NCBI GenBank assembly: GCA_017454005.1
Contig: JAFTDU010000084.1
Location: 1-32,695, forward strand
Length of the DNA: 32,695 bases
Direction of reading: 5' to 3'
Source of the DNA: Desulfovibrionaceae bacterium
GTDB taxonomy: Bacteria > Desulfobacterota > Desulfovibrionia > Desulfovibrionales > Desulfovibrionaceae
Below the pieces are notes generated by a model. That model worked only from the letters and a program-made list of their open reading frames with translations, made no database searches and was not told the DNA's origin. Positions 26,688 to 32,695 of this stretch are shown one piece after another. Both the position numbers and the translations under genes were made by a program. How positions within the stretch are numbered: the first letter of the stretch is position 1; every line of letters begins with the position of its first letter.

Positions 26688-28187
26688 ATGAATAAAATAA
26701 AATTAAAGCAAAAAATATGTATCAGTCTGCTTAGTGATTTTTATTGGTATAACGATATGGTACTTCCGTTATACTATTCTTTACAAAAACTTGGATACAC
26801 TGTTTATATAAAATTAAATCAAATCATAAATGATGCTACAAATATTATAATTGGATTTCAAGATGCTCCATACGATACGAATCTAGACATATTTCCTAAC
26901 GATACTATAATCTATAATTCTGAACAAATTGGAATTAAAGGTTCTAAGGGATGTAGATCACATTTAATTAGAGCTTGTCAAAAATTTATTCTTTGGGATT
27001 ATAGTGAAGAAAATATTAAACGCTTTAATGAGTTAGGCATTAGGGATGCTTTTTATGTTCCTTTAGGATTTTGTTCTGAAATGCAGAGGATAAATTCTAG
27101 TTATCCACAAGATATCGACATTGGTTTTTATGGTGCAATTAATCCATATCGGAAAAAAATTATAGATGCTCTTCATAATTCTGGTATCAAAATTTATATT
27201 CATACAAATACTAATTATATTGATAGAGATTGTTTTATTGCTCGTTGTAAAATGGTGCTTAATATGCATCAATTTCGTCCAGGGATTCAAGAAATTGTCA
27301 GATTAGGATACTTATGGGCGAATAAAAAATGTGTATTATGTGAAAAAAATTCTGATACATCAATAGTAGAGATATATTCCGATGCTTGTTTTTATGCTGC
27401 ATATGAAAATTTAGTTGACACAGCGATTAGATCTCTCAAATACCCAGATTTAATAGCTGCACAAGCAGAAAAAGGGTATAATATATTTAAACAAACTTCT
27501 TATGTTGAAATTTTAGATTCGATTGTTGAAGCATCTGGTCCAAGACCTGTCGCATTACCCAAAATTTTGAATATTGGTCATGGTAATTTGTTTAGGTATG
27601 ATGCAATAAATATTGATATCAAAAATAAATTTAATTCAGATATAGATTTAGATATTAGCAAAAAATTAGATTCTAAAATTAAATATCAGACAGTTAGATT
27701 TGGAAGTATTTCGTTAACAGACTGTATGTTTGATAAAATTACTGTAGAAAATACCTTAGAACATGTGACAGATTTAATTACTACAATGACAAACCTATTA
27801 AATTTATTAAATATAGGTGGTGAATTACATATTAAAGTACCTTATGATTTATCATACGGTGCTTGGCAAGATCCAACTAATGTTCGTGTATTCAATGAAA
27901 AAAGTTGGATGTATTATACAGATTTGTATTGGTATATCAATTGGCGTGAGACAAAATTTGATCTTATTTCGTTATCATATGTGTGTTCAGAATTAGGTTC
28001 AAAAATGATCAAAAATGGTACATCCAAAGATCTAGTTATGCTTACTCCAAGAGCAATCGATCAAATGAATGTTATTTTACGTAAACGATATACAACTGAT
28101 GCTGAAAAATTTTACTATGATAAAGTGAATAGTTCAATATATGGTCGTGCTTGTTCGCCATGGACACTCAATCCCTATATTTCTTAA
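26688..28187 (+). CDS. Glycosyltransferase-methyltransferase fusion protein
   Basis: 499 residues from the ATG at 26688 (MNKIKLKQKICISL); a longer frame from a TTG at 26607 has no support. Neither start has a good ribosome site. Residues 1 to about 285 resemble CgeB-type glycosyltransferases, with IGFYGAINPYRKKIIDALH (about 145) and a PGIQEIVRLGYLWANKK acceptor-side segment. Residues about 290-499 look like a class I SAM-dependent methyltransferase: LNIGHGNLFRYDAINIDI, DLDIS, ENTLEHV, NIGGELHIKVPYDLSYGAWQ and DPTNVRVFNE. A joint role in adding and methylating a sugar on a surface glycan or flagellin is plausible. It is the only clear plus-strand gene and is far more AT-rich than its neighbours, suggesting transfer. 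Confidence 0.75.
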   Translation: MNKIKLKQKICISLLSDFYWYNDMVLPLYYSLQKLGYTVYIKLNQIINDATNIIIGFQDAPYDTNLDIFPNDTIIYNSEQIGIKGSKGCRSHLIRACQKFILWDYSEENIKRFNELGIRDAFYVPLGFCSEMQRINSSYPQDIDIGFYGAINPYRKKIIDALHNSGIKIYIHTNTNYIDRDCFIARCKMVLNMHQFRPGIQEIVRLGYLWANKKCVLCEKNSDTSIVEIYSDACFYAAYENLVDTAIRSLKYPDLIAAQAEKGYNIFKQTSYVEILDSIVEASGPRPVALPKILNIGHGNLFRYDAINIDIKNKFNSDIDLDISKKLDSKIKYQTVRFGSISLTDCMFDKITVENTLEHVTDLITTMTNLLNLLNIGGELHIKVPYDLSYGAWQDPTNVRVFNEKSWMYYTDLYWYINWRETKFDLISLSYVCSELGSKMIKNGTSKDLVMLTPRAIDQMNVILRKRYTTDAEKFYYDKVNSSIYGRACSPWTLNPYIS

Positions 28188-28330
28188 TATATGATTTCTT
28201 TAATTTATAAATTGGTATATAATATTATATATGCTGTTTGATAGGCTGCATCGGCATATTATCATTTATAAAAAATATGTTTTGTGAAAATTATTTGTAA
28301 AATATAACTAATCATTTTGTATATTATTAA
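28188..28330. other. AT-rich spacer after the transferase gene
   Basis: About 140 bp with no gene. No plus-strand terminator with a T-run is visible after the transferase stop; the nearby strong hairpin at 28341-28367 terminates minus-strand transcripts. Confidence 0.4.
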
Positions 28331-28367
28331 TAATAAAAAAGGGTTCTTTGGATACCCAAAAGAACCC
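28331..28367 (-). terminator. Strong intrinsic terminator (minus strand)
   Basis: GGGTTCTTT (28341-28349) pairs with the AAGAACCC block ending at 28367, in a stem of about nine pairs with a small GATACCC-type loop, and on the minus strand it is followed by TTTTTTATT. It lies about 400 nt beyond the stop of the 84-residue gene, so the transcript probably extends across 28374-28773. Confidence 0.85.
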
Positions 28368-28373
28368 TCAAAG

Positions 28374-28442
28374 TTACTCTCGATAGAATAAATGCGATAT
28401 ATTAACAATACTGTACCTGCTTGTCATTAAATAGATTAACAA
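28374..28442 (-). CDS. Possible 22-residue small protein
   Basis: A TTG codon at 28442 has AAAGGAG eight bases upstream. The frame reads MLIYLMTSRYSIVNISHLFYRE and stops seven bases before the terminator stem. The product would have a short hydrophobic start and no known motif. The ribosome site and its position between the flagellin-side genes and a strong terminator are the only support, so chance is quite possible in such AT-rich sequence. Confidence 0.2.
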   Translation of the reverse strand: MLIYLMTSRYSIVNISHLFYRE

Positions 28443-28773
28443 TTTACAAGCTCCTTTAAAGAATATACATTCTTGTCTAAATACCTAAAAATAATAACCT
28501 CCAATACTGAATTTAGTAAAAACATTATAATATTTATCAAGGTTTCATTATTTATTAATATAGTTTGCTACAACCTATATTCGAAGATACAGCATTGAAA
28601 AAATTAAATATTTCTGGAGATATTCAAATATTATACAAATCTGTACTATTTTTTAATATTTTTTTAAAGGATTACATAATGATGTTATACTACTAAATTT
28701 CGATTGCTTAAAATATTCCGTATAGAAATATTACTCTTCTAAAGCATAATTTATAATATATGTACTCTTATCC
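28443..28773. other. AT-rich stretch, likely transcribed 3' region
   Basis: About 330 bp between the 84-residue gene and the possible small ORF. I see no open frame longer than about 20 codons with a ribosome site and no clear hairpin. It is probably the 3' part of the same transcript as the upstream gene, because the first strong terminator is at 28331-28367. Confidence 0.4.
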
Positions 28774-29028
28774 TTAAATATCCTCAAGCAATTGCATAAC
28801 ACGAGCATAATCTAATCCTGAATGCACATTTTGCGCAGAAGCTATATTTGCATTAAGATCAGTTCCGACTAATGACAATGCAGCTTGTGCTTCACTATCA
28901 AGGATATTTGATGCTTCAACTGCTGTTTGAACTTGCGGATTCACTTTTTCTAAGGTTTGAGCATGAGCATCCTGATACATTTCTAAAATATTAATACCGT
29001 TAACATTTTCAGTAGGATTTGTATACAT
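28774..29028 (-). CDS. Small protein of unknown function downstream of flagellin
   Basis: 84 residues, acidic and probably helical, with no Cys and no membrane segment. It begins MYTNPTENVNGINILEMY and has an Ala/Gln/Val-rich middle (QVQTAVEASNILDSEAQAALS). AGGAG lies seven bases before the ATG, a good ribosome site. It follows flagellin by 211 nt on the same strand with no terminator seen between, so it may be co-transcribed and linked to motility (inference). I do not recognise the family; a YjfB-like motility protein was considered but the pattern does not match clearly. Confidence 0.65.
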   Translation of the reverse strand: MYTNPTENVNGINILEMYQDAHAQTLEKVNPQVQTAVEASNILDSEAQAALSLVGTDLNANIASAQNVHSGLDYARVMQLLEDI

Positions 29029-29239
29029 GTGTGCTCCTATATTTATTATGTTGATTCAAGCATGTGACTTATACTAATAATTATTTTCAATATATTAATG
29101 ATTCAGACACTCAATTTTCCTCAATTATAATACTGTAAATAATTATCATAGCAGACATATGCTTTTTAATTGTATAAAGTTTAAATGTGATAGAACTAAG
29201 ACACTCAAATATATTTATTAGGATTAATACATCTAATAA

Positions 29240-30820
29240 CTATCCACCAATAAGTTGCATAGCCATTTGTGGGAGAGAGTTAGCTTGTGCTAACATAGCA
29301 ACAGCAGATTGAGTTAAAATTTGGTTACGCACAAAATTGGTCATTTCAGTAGATACATCAACATCAGAAATACGTGATTCAGCAGCTTGTAAATTTTCAG
29401 CCATAGTATTTAAATTGGTAATCGTATTTTCTAAACGGTTTTGCGTTGCACCTAAATCGGCACGAATCTTATCCTTGGCGACAATGGCGTTATTAATAGC
29501 AACTAAGGCCTTCTGAGCATCTTCTTGCGTGGCAATTGAATATCCTGCATAATCATATTCGTCAGCTTTTTGAGCTGCGGCAGCCATTGCTGAAGATAAT
29601 GTGGAATTAATTGCATTTAAAACGACACCATATTCATCATCAGTACCATCTGTATAAGACCCTACAGCCGGTGCAGTAAAGGCAAATGGATATTCAGTAG
29701 GTGCATTAGCACCAGTTGTAGAAACATATTGTGTAGCATCATAATTTGTTGGTGGTAAGTAATATAATAATCCTCCTGAAGTGCCATCGTATACATTTGG
29801 ATCTCCAGAAAAAGCTGAAGTAACGTTAGATCCATCATCTAACAAACCAGTGACATTATATGTAACGGGATGCTCAGCACCATCACCAAAGCCAGTCATG
29901 ACACTCGAAGATTGGGCTACTGTTTGCATTGCAGCTCTGCCAAGAGCATACTTCACCTTTTGCTGTTCTCTTTCTGTAAGTGACGAATACTTCTTGTCAA
30001 ATAAATCGCTTAATGAACTAACTTCGCTATTGCTTTTAAATGCATTATAAAGCTCTTCTTGGTTACTATCTGAAATATTAGTAATTGTATTAAGACCAGT
30101 GCTGAACTGAGTAACCCAGTCAGCTGAAGAAGTTTCAACAGCAGAAAGAATAGTTGCATCAATTCCTGAATTAGCCAAAGTTTTTAAAGAAGATGAGATA
30201 TTCTGTGAGAAAGCATTAACAATACGCTTGCTCGCATCTTCCCAAGTTGCGGCATTGCCAACACCAAAGGCTTGAGCTGTTGATTCGGCAATTTGGATAT
30301 AGTAATAATCTTCTGCCGAATCGTTACCAGTACCAAAATGCACCTTTAACTTACCGGTAGCAGTCATACCACTACCATCATGTTCTTCAGCTTCAAGATT
30401 ACCATCTAATAAGTGAATACCATTAAAATCAGTTGCATTGGCGATACGTGTAATTTCTGAAGCCATTTGCTGATATTCTGATTCAATCATTAAGCGCTGT
30501 GTGGAATCATAGGTACCGGTAGCAGCTTGCTCGGCTAATTCCTTCATACGAATGAGCTTTTCATCGATAACACTTAAAGCTCCATCAGCCGTTTGAATCA
30601 AGGAAATAGCGTCGTTGGCATTTCTTGCACCTTGTTGGAAAGAGGCAATATCAGCCCGCATCAATTCACGAATGGCTAACCCTGCGGCATCATCAGCAGC
30701 GCTATTGATACGCACACCAGAAGAAAGGCGCTGGGTAGAAGTAGATAAGCGACCGTAATGACTATTAAGGGTATTGGCTACATTTGCAGCCATTAAATTG
30801 TGATTGACTACGAGCGACAT
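29240..30820 (-). CDS. Flagellin
   Basis: 526 residues from the ATG at 30820, which has GGAGGGAG just upstream; an ATG 18 bases earlier is less well placed. The conserved N-terminal D0/D1 region (SLVVNHNLMAANVANTLN, RLSSGVRINSAADDAAGLAI, ISLIQTADGALSVIDEKL) and C-terminal region (ISDVDVSTEMTNFVRNQIL, ANSLPQMAMQLIGG) flank a variable, Ser/Thr/Asn-rich centre of about 270 residues. The D1 segment LIRMKELAEQ and a later Glu match the residues that Toll-like receptor 5 binds in Salmonella FliC (Arg90, Leu94, Glu114), so host recognition is likely preserved. No signal peptide, as expected for type III export. A sigma-54 promoter lies upstream. The Ser/Thr-rich centre could be glycosylated. Confidence 0.95.
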   Translation of the reverse strand: MSLVVNHNLMAANVANTLNSHYGRLSTSTQRLSSGVRINSAADDAAGLAIRELMRADIASFQQGARNANDAISLIQTADGALSVIDEKLIRMKELAEQAATGTYDSTQRLMIESEYQQMASEITRIANATDFNGIHLLDGNLEAEEHDGSGMTATGKLKVHFGTGNDSAEDYYYIQIAESTAQAFGVGNAATWEDASKRIVNAFSQNISSSLKTLANSGIDATILSAVETSSADWVTQFSTGLNTITNISDSNQEELYNAFKSNSEVSSLSDLFDKKYSSLTEREQQKVKYALGRAAMQTVAQSSSVMTGFGDGAEHPVTYNVTGLLDDGSNVTSAFSGDPNVYDGTSGGLLYYLPPTNYDATQYVSTTGANAPTEYPFAFTAPAVGSYTDGTDDEYGVVLNAINSTLSSAMAAAAQKADEYDYAGYSIATQEDAQKALVAINNAIVAKDKIRADLGATQNRLENTITNLNTMAENLQAAESRISDVDVSTEMTNFVRNQILTQSAVAMLAQANSLPQMAMQLIGG

Positions 30821-31634
30821 GGTTTCTCCCTCCATCATTTTGGAACTATGACACTTCTCTCACTGCATGTTTCGTGCCAAAATGCTCGGAGGCCGAAAAA
30901 TCAAGCCACGCAGCCAAATTCACCCTTGGCTCGGCAGAATCTACCCCAAGTTTTTCCAGACCTTAGGTAAATTATGCAACCTTAAAGGGATCCTAGAGGC
31001 TTTTGATAGGGGATAAACTTGCAATTCATTCTGCCGCACCTAAAAAGCGCTTCTTACAAAGTCGCAGGTTGGTAACCTTTAAGCGCAAGCAAAAAAGTAT
31101 TTGCACAAAAGCCAAATGTATCTTTAGAGCTTCATCCTCGTAATGTTTAGCTAATAAATTTTATGGACCTTAAAATTAATTTTACTTTATGTTTTACGTG
31201 CCAAAAATACTAATATCTTCATATTTTCTTATGCAATCTCAAATTTTTATACCTATATTAAATATACATAAAACTTTTCATATATATTTTGCTTAACAAA
31301 TTATATCGAGGCAATGTATATTTTAGATAATGTTACATTAAATAAATTATAGGTAAATTTAAAATTTGCTTAAATAATAATTATTATAAATATCAAAAAT
31401 GCCATCCATGCAAAATAAAGACTCTACTTGCAGAATAAAAGCAAATATCTCATCTAGTAAACAAAAAGACCGCCACATGTTTGCAAAATTGTGCCGCAAA
31501 ATTATGCCGTGAAAGCTCATGCGCAAAAAGCTTGCTGGATCTCTTGGCAAATTTCCTCGTCAAAATTTTGGCAAGCTAAGCAGCTGCCCCTAAAGCCCAC
31601 AAATTGACACAAGGCAATCTGCAACACAAAAAAC
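30821..31634. other. Flagellin upstream region and AT-rich gap
   Basis: About 810 bp without a gene. The part next to flagellin (to about 31140) is less AT-rich and holds the sigma-54 promoter. The rest is AT-rich; a 63-codon minus-strand frame (31359-31550) has no ribosome site or family resemblance and is rejected. Confidence 0.6.
30864..30879 (-). promoter_or_regulatory. Sigma-54 (RpoN) promoter of flagellin
   Basis: On the minus strand the sequence reads TGGCACGAAACATGCA. GG and GC are separated by exactly ten bases, as required for a -24/-12 element, and the -24 half is a perfect TGGCAC. The -12 half is ATGCA instead of TTGCA. The predicted start site falls near 30853, about 33 nt before the flagellin ATG. 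Enhancer-binding sites for a FlrC-like activator were not identified. Confidence 0.8.
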
Positions 31635-31672
31635 AAAAAAGGCCTACAGATAATCTGTAGACCTTTTTTACG
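31635..31672 (-). terminator. Intrinsic terminator of the atp operon
   Basis: GGCCTACAG (31641-31649) pairs with CTGTAGACC (31655-31663) with one mismatch and a short loop. A run of six T follows on the minus strand and another on the plus strand. It lies about 30 nt past the atpC stop, marking the end of the ATP synthase operon. Confidence 0.85.
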
Positions 31673-31693
31673 AAATAATCTTTGAAGACTTGA

Positions 31694-32092
31694 TTAGGCT
31701 TTAATAATCTGCAAACGCACTATGGCTCGAGCCAATGCAGCGTTAGCCCGCGCTTCATCGATATTCTCACTTTTTTCGGCAAGCCTTTTTTCAGCACGTT
31801 CCTTAGCAGCTTGTGCCCTGGCAGCATCAATATCTTGAGCTTTTTCCGCTGACTCAGCAAGTACACTCAAAACATTGTTGTTAACATCAGCGAAGCCACC
31901 TGAGATAAAGACATGCTCGTCCTTGCCATTTACGCGGTAACGCAGATCCCCAATTTTCAGGGCTGACAAGAGGGAGACGTGTTGGGGTAAGACCCCAAAT
32001 TCACCCTCAACACCGGGGCAGATAGCCATTTCAACGGCTTCACTGACTACGGTTTTGTCAGGCGTTACAACTTCAAGCTGTAGCGTGGACAT
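31694..32092 (-). CDS. atpC: F-type ATP synthase epsilon subunit
   Basis: 132 residues. The N-terminal beta-sandwich has LQLEVVTPDKTVVSEAVEM and GVEGEFGVLPQHVSLLSALK; the C-terminal part is a helical hairpin rich in Ala, Glu and Arg. The subunit belongs to the F1 central stalk and can inhibit ATP hydrolysis. AAGGAG lies just upstream of the ATG at 32092. It follows atpD by 48 nt and is last in the operon, before a strong terminator. Confidence 0.95.
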   Translation of the reverse strand: MSTLQLEVVTPDKTVVSEAVEMAICPGVEGEFGVLPQHVSLLSALKIGDLRYRVNGKDEHVFISGGFADVNNNVLSVLAESAEKAQDIDAARAQAAKERAEKRLAEKSENIDEARANAALARAIVRLQIIKA

Positions 32093-32140
32093 AGCTTCTC
32101 CTTAAGATATTGAACGCGGTAGTCTTAACTTGCAAATGCC

Positions 32141-32695
<555 letters not shown>

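Noticed and set aside
31190-31215. Second sigma-54 site (TGGCACG on the minus strand near 31200)
   Set aside because: The base pair ten positions after GG is AT rather than GC, and no gene follows closely.
31359-31550. 63-codon minus-strand ORF between atpC and flagellin
   Set aside because: No ribosome site and no protein-like pattern.

Overview
The window looks like a chromosomal segment from a member of the Desulfovibrionaceae (sulfate- or sulfite-reducing Desulfobacterota). The main reasons are the gene order cooM-K-L-X-U-H-hypA of a CO-induced-type membrane [NiFe] hydrogenase, a 1,181-residue FAD plus Fe-S (CCG-domain) oxidoreductase, anaerobic cobalamin genes, a Desulfovibrio-like flagellin and a CheW-receiver (CheV) protein. 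Genes are moderately AT-rich and almost all on the minus strand. They are separated by several very AT-rich gaps of 0.5-1.5 kb without genes, a pattern that suggests a host-associated lineage with a decaying genome (inference).

Layout: 1-7604 is a tight energy-converting hydrogenase operon. 7605-9160 is a long AT-rich gap with a candidate small RNA. 9161-10258 is cheV. 10817-11500 is a strongly AT-rich orphan lipoprotein gene. 11959-15160 is ispH-cbiC-cbiA-small hypothetical (isoprenoid and cobalamin synthesis). 15231-19131 is mltG-ruvX-trpS and an M50 site-2 protease gene. 19906-23451 is the large FAD/Fe-S oxidoreductase, 24242-25705 is hldE, and 26688-28187 (the only clear plus-strand gene) is a glycosyltransferase-methyltransferase fusion. 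28374-30820 holds a possible 22-residue ORF, an 84-residue unknown protein and flagellin with a sigma-54 promoter. 31694-32695 is atpC and the 3' part of atpD.

The most notable discovery is that the M50 protease gene is split by a 592-nt non-coding insert. The insert carries the hallmarks of a group I self-splicing intron: R- and S-type core sequences that pair as P7, P7.1/P7.2-like hairpins between P7 and P3, a P8 hairpin and a P9 hairpin. Removing it restores a normal-length protease in frame. It has no ORF for a homing endonuclease. Group I introns in cellular bacterial protein genes are rare, and I know of none described in this protease family.

Functional picture: the Coo-type hydrogenase would couple ferredoxin oxidation and H2 formation (or the reverse) to ion transport. 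The FAD/Fe-S enzyme would feed electrons from a 2-hydroxyacid such as lactate, and the F-type ATP synthase would use the resulting gradient. CheV, flagellin and the nearby sugar/methyl transferase point to a motile cell, possibly with modified flagella or surface glycans.
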